This document shows positions 1-15,000 of a DNA stretch of 64,000 bases, in pieces; the first letter of the stretch is position 1; the number at the start of each line of letters is the position of its first letter. The notes under the pieces are model-generated. The model had not been told where the DNA came from, ran no database searches, and worked only from the letters and a program-made list of their open reading frames with translations. This DNA comes from Chrysomallon squamiferum (taxonomy: Eukaryota > Mollusca > Gastropoda > Neomphalida > Peltospiridae). Location: positions 12,164,980 through 12,228,979 of the forward strand of contig CM022669.1 of the NCBI GenBank assembly GCA_012295275.1, given 5' to 3'. The translations under genes and the position numbers were made by a program.

Positions 1-1
1 C

Positions 2-3000
2 CACTCTGCTGTCGGTGGGTCCAATCCATCCCCAGTGCCCATGTCACACCATTCCCCTAACAGGACAGTCGTAGGAAACTATTCTCCTAGCAAAGGAGTC
101 AATCAGATGGTGTCTTCATCATCCAATCGTCCATCCGGTGGTTCAGCTGGACCAAGAAATAATTCTGCCCTTTATAACATGTCTTTCAGGTAAGATTTGT
201 TGTTTTGTTTTTTTTGTATTTTTGTGTTGTATAGTCTTCCTTACAGAATAAAAGCTTGTGTCTAAAAGATACTTTTTTTTTTTTTATATATATATATATA
301 TATATTTATACATGTTTGTTTTTCATTATTGTTATTATCATTTATTTGTTTCATTATTATTTATTTTATATAATTTTTGTTGTTGTTGTTGTTGTTATTA
401 AAGTGTTCTTGGGGTGATATAGACATAGTCTGAATAATTTTTTTTGGACTTCTAAAGGATTGTTTTGTTTCAGGTTGGAGATTAATCTTTTCTGATAATA
501 AAGTATAATTAATAACTCTGTTAAAATTGTCATAGAAATATTGAGGTAAAAGTACATATGTTTTACTTTCTTTCTTTTTTTTTGATTACCGATTTCAGAA
601 TAAGCATAATGACATGCATTAATCTGCTGGTAATTAAATACAGAAATATTTTTGTTGTTTAATGTGCATTTATTGCACACAATTAAAAAAAACAAAACAA
701 AAAAAAAAAAAAACAATCCAGCTAAACCAGCACATGAAATAATATTTCTTAATTTAATCTTTACCAGGGACAGAATAATCCACCTATTAGCTTTGAGACC
801 ATACAAGAAGCCCGAGCTGTTGGTACGGTTACAGAGAGACGGAATCAAAGAAAAGGACAAAGGGTCTCTTGGAACTGTTCTGCACAAGGTGGCAGTGCTA
901 GGTCGGGATAACGCGTACACGTTGGCAAAACACGCCTACAACGATGTGCGGCAGGACTGGCCTTTCTATTCACCTGCTGACAGAGCACTGTTAAAAAGGT
1001 TTGTCAGCCATTTACTGAAAATTAGTTTGTATGAATTTACTTACTTCAGTGTTTTTTTGTGGTAGGGGTGGGGTGGGTGTGTGTTGTATGGTGTTAAGTA
1101 TGTGATGCATACGAGTGTGCACTTGTGTGTTTGTGTATATGCGAATTACAGGGGTTCAGTTCACGTCAGTAATCTGTGGTATCATATTATGATATTAAGC
1201 AGTAAAAGATTATAAATGACTTCATCTTTTTTATTTATTTATTTATTTATTTATTTACTTATTTATTTACTTATTTATTTACTTATTTATATATTTATTT
1301 ATATATTTATTTATTTATTTATTTATTCATGAGAACAAAATAAGGTCATATGTTCCAGTTTCATGACAGTTTGGTTTCTAATTTTAAATGTAATGGTTTA
1401 TTTTGCTTTTTAATTTTATTTATATATCTATATATCTGTCTGTCTACCACCATCTATATATTTATACTAGAATAAATGTATTTTAGATAAACAGTATGTG
1501 TATATATATATATTTTTGAATAGTTTATATTTCATAAAAAAATGTTTATACATTTTGATAAAAAGTATGAAATATTTTACTGGGATTATATATATCATAT
1601 TATATATACTTTTTTTTATATAGATATGAAGAATATCACTGAATGTTTTTTTATTTTATTAAAATATTTTACAAAAACATATAAATCCAGACATCTGAAA
1701 CATACATTTAGAAAATGTCATATTTAACTGCTCATTTAAATTTCAATTTTATTAACTGGTGGATAATTCATTGCTTAATAAACAATACACATCATGTCAT
1801 TGCCACAGAATATTCCCTTAATGGAATTGCTGATTACCAATCAGCTCTGCTCTGCAAATTAAGAAACTTTCCACTAACCCATAATAGGGCAACACAGTAA
1901 ATTATTAACTAAATGACATAAGCATTGTTTTTAATCCCTAAAAATGCAAGTCTGAAGTTAGTATTAATATTAAAACTGAGATAATTATTAAAGATTTATT
2001 TCACTTTTTTAGTCATTTAAATTTTTGTCTTAATTACACTGTCAGTTTCTACAGTAAAAAAAAAAATATATATATATTAAAAAAATATAATAATAACAAT
2101 GATAATGATAACATTTTTTAAAAAGATCTTTGTGTTTCTAGAAATCTCCAGTCTGATGTCCGAAGTTCTTCCAATTCTCCGGCTGTGTCGCCAGCCAGCT
2201 GTAGTCCCAGCAGTCCAGACACCACCTCCCAGCCATCCTCAGCTGTAAACCCCCAGGTCAGTTGTACAGAAAATTAAAAATTTTAAAAATTAAGTAACAG
2301 AGGTTTTTTTTCATTTTTTTTTTTTTTTTTCCTTGAAATTAAAAAAAAAAAAAAATCAAAATATTTTTTTTTTTTTTTACTCTTTGTTTTAATTTAGTTT
2401 TGTTTTTTTCATTGATAATTTTTTTTTAAATAAAAAAAATAATGATAAAAAAAAAATTGATACTTATAGTTAAAACAATGAAAAACAATGGGTTTCTTGT
2501 TTAAATTGAATTAAAAAAAATTGACATTAATTTTGTTTATATTTCCAAGAAAATTATTTAACGAAGCTAAGATGTGTTCATTCAGATATTTAAAAATGGA
2601 TTGTTTCAGAAAAGGCAAATTTCTGGAAACGCAGATGGTTATCATCCACTGAAAAAGCAACGAATTTCTCACCACGACAAGAAGAAAGATGTTGCTCCAC
2701 ATAACCCATCAAACCCACACACTGAAAGCTCCGATAAATACGACAAACACAAACAGAAAGCGCCATCTTTGTCCCCTGACTCGAACAGTGAAAACCAGGA
2801 GCTTAACAGTAAGTGTGGCGTGATTTTGTTGCTTAAAATGTCTCAAATGTTATCAAGTCAAAAGTTTCTTTTTGAAAATGATCAATAGCAGAAGACTTCA
2901 AAAGTTGTTAGTTGGGTACAAGTACAATATAGGTACAGCTTTTCAAAATAAGATTTGGTGTATGTTGTTAATTCTAGTTTGTGTGTTGCAACTTTTGTAA

Positions 3001-3914
3001 TACGCTTTTGTTCCACACCAATTTTAATATAGTTTTGTTTCATATCACTTTTAAAATATTTTCTTATGTTACATACCGTTTTTGAAATATAAACTTTAAA
3101 AATAATAAAAAAACAAATTGTAAAATGAAATAATTTTCGTTTGAGTCATAAAATAAATTTAAAAAAAATTTTTCTTTAGTTTTTTTTTTTTTGTACAGTT
3201 GTTATGTATCTTGACCTATATTTTTAATTTATACTTTTAATTTTTTTTTTATTAATTTTTTATTAATTAATTTATTTAGCTTACAATGCACTGGAAATAA
3301 GAACATTGAACTGATTGATAATTAATTATTTGAAACATTTCAAAAACAGTGTTTTAAATAAAATACAGGAAACTAAATAATGTACATAAAAAAAAGTTAT
3401 AAACTAATAAGTAAAATAGAAGAGAAAAAAAGATTAACTTAAAAGAAATGTTTTTGCATGTTCAGCTATAATAAATAAATAAATAAATGTACATCCAACA
3501 GTGATTAAAAAGATGAACTAGTGTTTTTATGATGATTTAATTATCTTCAGCTTATCCATCTCCAGATGATTAAAATCCATTTTTTTCTTAATTTCAGCAA
3601 ACTCAAATGCTGTCTCTTCAAGTAACTACCCAGATTATATAAGGTAGGTTTTGAGTGAATAAATGTATTAAAATTTAAAAATTTTAAAATTTAAACTGTT
3701 TTTTTTAAATCATTTTGACAACTAGAAAAATAAAATGAAAGGTGAAAATATGTGTGCATGTTTTTGATTATGCATAATCTTAATACATTTGTATGAGATT
3801 AATATAATTAAAAGTAGTAAGAAAAAAATGATTCTAATTCTAAAATAATTCTATAATAAATACCAGAATTAAAAAAAATTAAATAAAATATGAATTGTAA
3901 GATTATGGTATAAT

Positions 3915-3946
<32 letters not shown>

Positions 3947-5091
3947 CATATACATAAAATTTTCACCTTTATAATTTTAACATGAAAAAAATGTTTTAAA
4001 ATTTAAAAAAAAATGGCTGTTGTTGTTGTTAATATTTTTATTATTATTTCGTAGATCCTACACAAACATTAAGAGTGCTGACCAGCGACAGAAGTACAAG
4101 CACGACTTCAACACCGACTACGACGAGTACTGTAAACTACACATGAACATCGTCAGCGTCTCCAAGAAATTCTGTGAGTTTGAGTCTCAGATGAAACAGA
4201 CCAAGAAAGGAACTCACGACTTTGAGGTACGGACTGTTGTTAAAATAGTTTTCAGTGTGTTTTGTTTATTTGTTACTAGTATTGAATTTGTTTGATGCGG
4301 TTTGGTGGGTGCTAAAAGAGTTTTAAGTGTTTGCAGCAGAATGGTTGGGAGGATGTATTTTTTTAAAATTAATTTTTATTCGTTGATGTTGTAGTTTTAA
4401 TTAATTTATCACTGGTGGTTTAATAATATTATTATTTAATTCATTTGTATCTGATGTGTTAAATGTTTTTAATTATTATTTGGTGTTTAAATATTTTTTT
4501 TATTTTTTTTATTTTTATTATTGTTATTTAATATTTGAAATATTTTCAGATAACATTTATTCAGTGTATATAACAATACATTTGACTTTTTTTTTTTTTT
4601 TTTTTTTTATTAAAATTAATGTCACATACTTGGGAATACAAAAGATGTTTTCTTAAATGTATCATTTTCAATTCAAGTTTTGAATTATTACAAAAGATGT
4701 TATTAGAGTTGGAATCAATCTGTTTACTCTGCTAACCAAGCATTTGAACAAGCCCAGTTACATATATTTTCATGAATAAATTTCCACAGAATTGATAAAT
4801 CACAACAGTAAACACAATGCCTTTCAGTCAGCAAAACAGACACATGAGATGCAAATAAATCATCACAGTGATTCAATATAGAAATATTTATTACTCAAGG
4901 ATGTAAATGTAGGAGTGTATTTGGAGAAGAAAGAAACAAAGCATTTTGGTGCATTTTTATTTTAAACTTGATTATAAAATGTTTTATTGATATTAATTAA
5001 ACATTTATTGGGAGGTTTTAAAAATGTCAGTTTAGCTAGTATTTGTAATTAACTTGAATATTAGTTCCCACAATATATTTTGGTATATATG

Positions 5092-5161
<70 letters not shown>

Positions 5162-5690
5162 CTATTTCTATTATTTTTCTTCATTTTATAATTTAAAAAA
5201 AAAAATTATTTTACCTAAAACCATTTCAGCATGATTCAGAAAAATTTTGAAAAATAAAAAGCAAACTAATTTCCTGGTGTTAAAATAGTGAAGCTGGCTT
5301 TAACAAAGTAGATGCTTGTTTTTTTCACTTTGTTTTTATAATGCTGTATTATATATTGATAACTATTTTCGATATATCTATTAAAAACTTAAATAAAAAA
5401 TAATAAACTAATAAAAATTTAACATTGTAATTCAAAATATCTACTACAGTTAATCAAAAATTAAATCAAAATCTGTGAATGTTGCCATTTATTTTAACAA
5501 AAACGTGTCTTTTTTCACGTTGCAGGTTTTAAAGAATAAAATTGTGCAGGAGTACTTAGCACAAAAGAATGACGAGAAGTTCATAGAACAGAGGAAGAGA
5601 TTCAATTACCTCCACCTCAAACTGGCCCACATCAAGAAGCTAATCTCGGACTTTGACCAGAACTGCATTGCTCAGAGTGCTTGTTTGTAG
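2..5690 (+). CDS. ELL: RNA polymerase II elongation factor ELL, 3' part (5' end outside window)
   Basis: ELL raises the elongation rate of RNA polymerase II by suppressing pausing and works in the super elongation and little elongation complexes in the nucleus. Seven exons assemble in one frame: 2-189, 768-998, 2142-2256, 2610-2808, 3598-3643, 4055-4226 and 5526-5690 (TAG stop), giving 371 residues. Exon 768-998 encodes the end of the conserved ELL N-terminal region (RDRIIHLLALRPYKKPELL). The next exons are a Ser/Pro/Lys-rich linker with a basic stretch (KKQRISHHDKKKD). The last three exons form the occludin-homology domain (YTNIKSADQRQKYKHDF through LKLAHIKKLISDFD), which ends the protein as in other ELLs. 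All joins keep phase. Exon 2142-2256 uses a GTCAGT donor. The start codon and first exons lie before base 1. Family identity is clear; ELL versus ELL2 has no meaning if the species has one copy. Confidence 0.93.
5093..5159. repeat. (GT)n microsatellite in last ELL intron
   Basis: A pure GT dinucleotide run of about 33 copies lies inside the intron between ELL exons 4055-4226 and 5526-5690. Confidence 0.95.
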
Positions 5691-5849
5691 CCACGAATTC
5701 ACTGCTGGATGCTTCCAATGTGTGCAAGGCTGTTTTCTTTGCAATCAGTCCAGTCTGGCGCTAAAATTTCTTAAAGTGGCTTTTATTCTGCACTTACAAA
5801 GTGGATTTGTGTACTTACTCGGTCTTCGTAGCCGCAGCATTGATCTGCT

Positions 5850-6180
5850 TTTACACAGATTGGATCTGCATTTACTTGGATTTTTATCTTTGCACATGCA
5901 GAATGGATCTGCTTTTACAGAGACTGGATCTTGGCACCTGCAGATCGGATCTGCATTTCTTTGGATTTGGATCTTAGGATCAGCAGTTTTACAGAGATTG
6001 GATCTTTTCATCTGCAGATCGAATCTGCATTTATTTGGATTGGATCTTCTTTGGACATGCAGAATGGATCAGCAGTTTTTCAGAGATTGGATCTTTGCAT
6101 CTGTACAGTTCTATAATGTAATGAGATTGGATTGGATCTTTATGCCTGCAGAGTGAATCTGAATTTATGGAGACAGGATC
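5850..6180 (+). repeat. GGATCT/CTGCAGATC minisatellite in ELL 3' UTR
   Basis: Starting about 160 bases after the ELL stop codon, diverged units of about 40 bases, with a clearer period near 74, repeat the words GGATCTGCATTT, CAGAGATTGGATCT and CATCTGCAGATCG. The array is less AT-rich than its surroundings. It should be transcribed as part of the ELL 3' UTR. It keeps short open frames on both strands, but these come from the repeat period and resemble no protein. Confidence 0.75.
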
Positions 6181-6389
6181 TGCAACTGAGGATCTTTTAC
6201 AAGGCAATGAAATCTGAAGATTGTCACTTTGCTCACATTGTTCCTGTATCAAAATGTAAAATCTTTGGAAATCTTGTTACTATAAATCGGTAACTTCAGC
6301 ATTAATATGCATGTCCTTCCATGCTGATATTTTAACAGATAGTCACTTTATTTCTCAAATTCGCATGTATAATAATATGTAACCTGTAT

Positions 6390-6420
<31 letters not shown>

Positions 6421-9016
6421 GAAATCATCATGCCATTTATGCTTTATTCCAAGTTGTATTTAATTGTAATGAAGGTGGAACACAAAATGTTAGAAATGAA
6501 TATAAGTCCAGATGCATAACTGTTCTAATGAAAGAATAATATTTATTTTAAAAATGTATTTTAATTTATTAAATACTTCATTAATAATGAATTTCTTTGA
6601 ATATCAAGAGTTCATAAATTTTACCCCATTGTGCTGGAAATTGTTTTACTTATTTATTGATGTCAACAATTAAATTTGATCATTTAAATTGTTGATAATT
6701 GTGGACTTTTAATTAACATAGCTTTTTGGAGAAAAACAAATTGTTACTGCACTATTTTCTAAAAAAACCTGTTAATTGTTCTAGTTAATTATTTAAGTTA
6801 TTTTAAAATATTGTTTGAATTGTTTTAGACTACTTTTGCAACTAACTTCTAGGATTTGTGTTATTTAAATTCGAATATTTATCATTTTAAAACATAACTG
6901 ATATAAATGTTACCTAAATCTATCTGGGCAAAATTCTAAAAAAAAAAAAAATGAGTCAGAATAATAATTAAATGTTTATAGAGTTTGAAAAATTGTGAAC
7001 AGTGCAAGCTAATTTCTTCATCTTTGTGATAAACTGATGTGCCATTATGCAAATTACTTTTGTGTTCTTGTGTCTATGGTTCATGACGTGTGTGTGCAAG
7101 ATATCCCACTGTTATGAATGATCTGGTTTTACAAACCTATGAGCTGCAGTCCTAAATGGCATTTTAGAATATATATATAGAGAGAGAGAGTGCTGAATTT
7201 CTTTTTATTTATTATTATTATTTTTTTTTTTTTTTTTTTTTTTTTTTTGGACAGTGTTTAAAGTTGTTAATATCTTTTAAACCTTTTTGTTATTTAAAAG
7301 AAATAGAAACTTTCACTGATAAATGTAATTTCATGATATATTTAAATTTTGTTTTGTTAAAAAAAAGAGACAACATGACAGTCCATCATGAGAACACTGT
7401 TGAAATGTTAGTCATTTTAATGATTTTCCTTTTTTTTTTTCATCTTCTAGTAACTTGTTTCACCATGTATTTAGATTTTAATTAATTAATTTAAAATTAC
7501 CAAATGTTCAAATTTCTAATTTATTAATTAAATTATTTTATTTCTGATGTTGTATTGTACCAAATAATCGACTCAGTATTTTTCACCATTTTGACGCAGA
7601 AATCTTATTATTTATAATAATTATTATTACAGTATTTATAGAAAAAAAATAAATCACAGTTAAAATTATTCATGACAAAAATTATTATCTTCAACTCAAA
7701 ATTATGAAAAATCTGGGCTGAGTATTTGGTAACCTTAATATTATGTGTAATTTGGCCAGTAACTAAATCAGTTTTCAGCATACCTGTCAAATACCAAAAA
7801 TAACATAATTTAATTTTTTTGCATTCTGTGATACTAGATAGGTCATGAATTTTATTTAAAAAAAAAAAACAATTTCATAACTTCAAAACAAATCACAAAA
7901 CAAAAAATTGCTTTAATTAGCTTCTGCAAAACTGAATAAGGGAATTTTAAAAATAGGCAACATGGGAAGATGTTGATAATTACATTCACGAATTTAATAA
8001 ACTGATGACCATGGTGATCACCTGCCATTTTTCAGTTACTTTTATCTAGGTTAGGAATTAAGATAAACAAAATTATTAAAAAATTTACATTTTATTTCAA
8101 TCGGGGTAGTAAACGGACAATTATTAGTTTTAGTTTTTACACTTGGTGAAAACTGTTGAAATCATAAATATCTTCTTTGTGTTTCTGATCAAAATAAACC
8201 AAGTCAAAGTGAGCAAAAATACTAAAATATCAGTGATACCAGTGGTTTCAGTAAATATGCAAGAATAATTTGTCAATGAAAACAAAACTGATGTGCTGGG
8301 ATCTGTATTACAAGAGATCCAAAGTGTATGTGATAGCGATGTGATCTTTAAGAAGCGAGCAAGTCATCATGACCTATTTGTGATATTTATTCCTGTATGC
8401 TTCCCAGTGTGCTTAATGTAACAGTGCATCATTTGTAAATATTGGATTCTTCTGAACTAGAAGAATACTTTGATGGCTTATTTCTTAATGATATTTTTTT
8501 TTTTTTTGTCTTTAATTTTACTTTGGGATCAAAGTACACATTCAAAAATTAGGTCACACATTGTTTTTTGTTTTTTTCTTTTATTTCATTTATTTAAAAA
8601 AAAAAAATTAAAAACAGTTTGACATTTTTATTTTAGGCTTTGACATTCTTGTTATCTTTTGAATTCTTTCTTTATGATTATTATTGTTATTCTTATCATC
8701 ATAATGGAACATTATATATATATATATATAATTACATTTATTTTAGTTATTTTTTTTTTGTAAATAATATCAGTATGGAAATTTTGACTTAATTAATAGT
8801 AACTAATAACAAATCATCTGGTGATATTTTATTATCTATATCATTGCTGAATTTCTGATATAAATATCTGTAATAAAATAGCAAAAAAAAATTTTTTAGG
8901 GAGTTTCAAATTTAATATACATTTCATTTTATTATGCTGATTTATTAATTTTTTTTTTTTTTTTTAAAGTTTTTTTTAAGTTTAAAAATTTTATTATTAT
9001 TATTATTAATATTATT

Positions 9017-9048
<32 letters not shown>

Positions 9049-12000
9049 AAGAAAAAGCAGAGAATATAATATAATATTAAAAACAGCATATTGTTGTTAA
9101 CTACTGTTAAAACTGATTGTCTGTAATGTTTAATATTCATTGTAATAAATCTGCATTATAACACAAAGCATAAATATTTTGTATAACCTTAAATTTTATT
9201 TTTAATCTGTTGAATTCTGTGGGTATGGGATTTCATTATTTTTCAAAATTATTTTATATATAATAAAATAATTTAAAAAAAAGAAGAAAAAAAGTAAAAT
9301 ATTTATTTTTAAAAAAAAAGAAGAAAATATATATTTATAAATATAACATTGATAATATTTTTGTAGATTATTAATCTTTCCCATTTTTTTTTTTTTTTGT
9401 ATATATATGTCATTCTTTCTGAATAATCAGTAATTAGCTAGTAACATAATGAAGGACTAAACTGAGAAATTTATTTTTGACTAACATAAACTGAAATCAT
9501 GTGGAAATGCCTATTTTCTTTTCACTTATCCACAATCCCTGAGCAATATTCATGCATCAAGAGTTAAATTAAGACATTTATTTTTGCTTTGGCCATTGAA
9601 TAACATAATGGGGAATCATAGTGAAATGCTTTTGTATCAGTGACAAACTCGTTTGTTTTACTTTTCCCTTGTCCACAAGCTCTGTTGCAAGTATGAGCAA
9701 TATTCCTGTGTATTCCATGTGAACAAATTTGATTCCAGTGTTTAAGCAGTGCAGTGGTTCAATATTTGTCGACTGGGAATTTGGCATGTTATTGAGAACT
9801 TTGGCAGGACCTGTATCTTGGCAAATAACAACAGTTGAAATATTTGACCTATCTTAGCTTGTGTAATTGTTGACAAAAATTTGAGAAATTTCACTAACTT
9901 GAGTCAGTTTTTCTGTTTTCTAAATTTAATAATGAATACAGCTTTCTTTCTATTTCTGTCTTCTAATCCACACAGCACCCCCCCATCCCCCAATTTTCCG
10001 GTTTACATATATGGGAAGGGTTCAGATTCTCAGGCACAAATCTTCTTTAGCTAAATTTATATTTTATTTTATTATTTTTTTTATGGAATTATATACATTT
10101 CTTTTTTCGTTTTTGTGTAATTTTTTTTTTAATTTTTCTTTATAAAAAACAAAACAAAAATAACATTAAAACAAAACCCCTAAAAAAACTAAATAAATAC
10201 TGTTAATAAAATTAATGCATATATTATACTAATAATTAATTCTTTTTAAAAATTAAATTCTTTAGAACTTTAAAAAAAAAAAATTGTATTTTAAAATCTG
10301 CCCTCATCTACTTATATACATCAAAATTGTGCGTTTCAGTTTTTGCTCTGTATGTATGAATGTGTCTGTGTGTATGTATCATGTGAATGGATTAGAGGCA
10401 GAATTAATCAGTATTACTTTATATCAGAAAGATTCAAGCACCTGCCTTTCTAAATTTCACAGAGATCTCATGCCTATAAATCTTTCTGTTTTTGTTGTAC
10501 ATATTTCTGTATGAACTGTACTAGCATTATTTCTTTTATTATTATTGTTATTATTACTATTATTATTATTATTTTTTAATGTTCCTGCCACAATATTGCC
10601 ATATTTAAAACAAATGTGTTAATTTATGGTGCACCATGAGAATACAAAATTAAAATGTCTGACAAAGAATAATATTCACATGGGAAGATCATTGTTTTAT
10701 ATATATATATATAGCTGTGGTTAAAATTATAAGATGTGAACTTCATTGTGATTAGTTAATTAATCAGTACTGCTGTTAAAAACACACTGTAATCTTAAAT
10801 ACTGCTTGTTAAGTACTGGTATTCTTTGCAAAACAAAGTGATGTTACGATAGTAATTAACATTCACGTATAAATGTGATTAATCCCCAAAAATAGGTCTT
10901 TATTTATTTCTATTTATTTTATATACAGAAACTGTTTTTGTTTTTTTCAAAAGTATAACACTAATTATTTTAATGTAATTTTATTCTTTATAATTTATGT
11001 TAAGTTGTCTAGTTCAGCAGGGTATGTACTTAATATATATACAGTATCTGAAAACATTTAAAAGTAAAGTACTTCATATAGTTGTTTTTGTGTGAGATTA
11101 TTATGTAAACTCTTCAAGATGTAGAAGATTTTCTTTTTGTATGTTAAGTTACTTAATATATGTACAATCAAAATAACACAACAGTTTTTATTCACTGCAT
11201 AATTATTACAATCTGTATAGAGTTAAAATAAAATTTAAAAACCCAACAAATTAAAACTGTAAATAAATAAATTTTAAAAGAGGTTATTACTGATTTTATA
11301 AAAATAGTTTTGTTGAAGTAACTTGCATTATTTAAATGTTTATCTTGAATATTTTAAAACACGTGTATTTCTGAATTGTAGAGGATGCATAAATGCATTA
11401 TTTCCTTAACGAACAAAAAACAACAAAAAATCAAATGAACTGACTATTAATCACACAATGCAACATCAGCAGTTATGAAAAATGTTATGGAAACATTAAT
11501 GAAGACACTTTTCAGGATAATTTGACTTTAAAACAAACCTGATATAGATATGAATATTCAGTATATTTTATACACTGACAAAGAATTAAAATGTAAAAAT
11601 GTCCTTATGAACAGTTACACATATATTTTTATATGACAGATTGATAATATTTTATTCTGTTTGTTTATTTTAATTTGATTGCGATTTAAATTGATGGTTA
11701 ATTTATGCATTCAGTATCAAAACATTTTTTTTTCTACTTCAGTTAGGAAGAAAACCCCCAAACAAAACAAAACTCAATCAAACCCAAGCCATAACTCTTG
11801 GAAAGTTTTGCAAAAACAGTTGCATTAACAACAGCAACAAAGAAAAAATGACATCAAACAGACCAGAACATTGTTCAGTTTAAAAAAAATATATATGTAC
11901 AATTATTGTCAGTATTGAATTTTTAAAAAATATTTGTGGACATGTTGATCTCTGAATATTTCCTGTCTTCCTGTGTATTTAACAAACCAACTTTGTGCTT

Positions 12001-15000
12001 GATAAGTATTTCATGTGAATATGCTGAAACGTACATGTATAATTATTCTAATATTTAATTTTTCTTTGTGTATATAATTATGTGTATCCATTTTCATGCA
12101 ATATTAATGTGAGTGTGTACATAAATTTACTTATACAAATATGTATATAGGTATGTATATGTATATATATTTGTATAAGTAAGTATTTTGAATTTTCCTG
12201 GCCATACATGGTGCTGTGGATGTAACTGCAAAATAAAACTATTTAATGAATGCAATATATTACGATGAAGTTTTAAAAACAATCTAAATATATGCAATGT
12301 ATATTTTTTTCTTTCTTGCTTTTCTTTTCCCCCCATTTTTCTTTGCCTGTGTTATGTATGTGATAAATGAATAAGTTATTATTTTTTTTTAATGTTATTT
12401 TTTGACTGGATGATAAATGGAATTTGATTGGTTGGATTTGGGTTTCAGCCTTTTTGAATGTCTTTTGATTGGATAAATTGATATTTTAAACCTTTAACAT
12501 GATTGTGATATTTATTTGAAAACTGACTGTTATGAACGTTACCACAGAACACAGGAACCCAAACCTGACCTTCTACATTTATTATTGTTTGTCTCCAGAT
12601 ATGTAGCAAGCAAATAAATTGATTTTAATAACAGATTTTATCCTAAAGTATTTTATTCTATTGTAATGTGAAGTAGAAATCATTCTTCTTCTTCTTCTTC
12701 ATTTGAATAATTTCTTTACATCTTTTCCCCCCATACATATTTGATGTACCTTTTTAGTTATAAATTTAGAAGTATTTTCTGCATAAATGAAATGTTTTTA
12801 TGACGTTTTGAAGAATTTATCGAGGTTGTTAATGTTGGTTCTAAACTCGGAAGAATTACAGCAATGTGCAAGTGTAGTCATATATTTATGCCTTTCTGTG
12901 CGAGTGTATGTATGAATACAAAGTGAATTCTTATCATTCCATTGTTGTAATAAAACTTGCTGAAAAAGCTTAACTGAATGCAGATATTTTTCTTTGATGT
13001 GGAATAAAGCCCCGAAAGATAAAAATATAGTCTAAAATTATATAAATTTTGTGCCATGTGGTCTTTAGCAAATGGCTGATGTTTGCAGTAATTGTATAAT
13101 GTGATTAGGCTGACATTCCATTTTTGTTTGTTCTATTATGGGCAAGATTGTTCACAATGCGAAGATAATATCGATATTTTCCACTCTGTAGAATTCTGTT
13201 CACAAAGTTGTTATTTGCAGGCTTGCTATAACTTATTAATTTATTTATCTGGGCATTAAATTTCAGAAATTACTTTGGTATTTTGGCTGGTGAAAAGGTT
13301 TAAAAAAATTTAATACGATTATAAGAACCAATAGTAGGTCTGTTACGGCTATGAAATTAATGGTACAAAATAATGCTACAAAACAAACTGTAATTGTTTT
13401 AATTTTTAGTTCCCCCTGATTGATGCATGTATTTTAGTGAAGGTCCTGCCTTTAATGAAACAAATGAATCTGGCATGACTTGTTTTGTGTGTTAAACGTG
13501 CATGTGTGAATGAACGTCGTACATCATTTTGCTCGTTTATGTTAACAGAGTTTGCAGTGACTTGCTGACAGTATGAAAGGATTGTTTCACTTTTTAATTT
13601 TTTGTGTTTTTCTTTATTTAATGTTTTTGTTCTACAAACCAAATCAGTTCCGATGAATCTTAAGTTATGATGTTGAAGTTCTTTTGTCAGAGGTGATGAA
13701 TTGACACTGAATTGGTGTAAGACATTTTACTCAAATATTTTGCTTATTTGTACCTGTATAATTTTAAATATCAAATTACCTATATGCTGTCCATGTGTCA
13801 AAATATACCAATACACATTTCTCTTCACTAGTTTCATTCAAATTTTTATTTTTTTTTATTTTTAAAAATTTGATTCTTAAGCATTATAAAAAGATATTTG
13901 TAAATTAATGGTTAAATATGTGACAGAACCACACAGATGAAACTAATGCTTAGTTAAACCACGTTTTTTAAAAACACTTTAAAAAAAAAAAAAAATTGAT
14001 ATATATAATTTTATCAAGTTACAATTAAAGAATAGCAAGTCTTAATTTTTTTACAAATATTTTGTAACTTTAACAATAATAAAGCAAATATATATATATA
14101 TATTAAATCTCAGTAATTATATATCAACATTTAAAGAATAAAACTGCTGATCCTGGTGTAGTAGGTGAAAAAAATATATTATTTTAAATTTTATTAATAA
14201 AACAAATTTGGTTTTATTATTTGCTAATAACAGCTGTGCACACTCAGTGTACAATATTTAATTAAATAAAACATGGACGTAATTTTATTTATTCAGTTAT
14301 GTCACATTATTTTCTAATAATTCAGTACAAATATTTTCTTTCTTTCTTTTTGAAATGTTTTTATTTTATTGCAGAAATTTGTGTTGGTACTGGTGAAGTT
14401 TTATGTGTTGTTGGTATATCATGACTCAAAATCCTTGATTAATTGTTTCATATAGGACTCTTTTACTTTTGAATATTAATGAGTGTATGAACTCTTCATT
14501 CAAACTTATTAAATATAAACAGGCAATTTTCTTTTTCTTTTTTTTAAAAATAATTTTGTTGTGGGTTAAAAAAAAAAAAAAAAATTAAATTTCTTTTTCA
14601 AATTTCACAATATGTAAATTATAAACAAAACAAAATTAAAAATTGATTTGAAGAATTTTTAAAAACAAATTTCCCCTATAGTATATTGATAAGTCAGAAA
14701 TTGATGAATTAAAATGTTAATCAACATTCAGTGAAAAAACAGATGTTTGTTGAATTTTATTTATTAGAGTATGACAAATTTAATTTAATCACAGTATCAA
14801 TCTAACACAATTGCCCATTTTGATTTTTAATGATCAGTCTGTTTATTAATAATAAGCAACACAAATACTTTGAAACTTCATAATAATTTCTTAATAGTTA
14901 AAAACTGTTTTGGCTGTTTAATTTGTTATTATTTTGATTTCACATTTCTCAGAAACAACAACAACAAATGCATTGGAAGTCTTAAAAATAAAAATTTTAA

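Noticed and set aside
366-920. 184-residue open frame on the minus strand over ELL
   Set aside because: It is a shadow of the ELL exon at 768-998 continued through AT-rich intron; no family pattern.
5653-6156. 167-residue plus-strand frame after ELL
   Set aside because: It arises from the periodic GGATCT minisatellite, begins inside the ELL coding end in another frame and gives repeat-like leucine-rich text.
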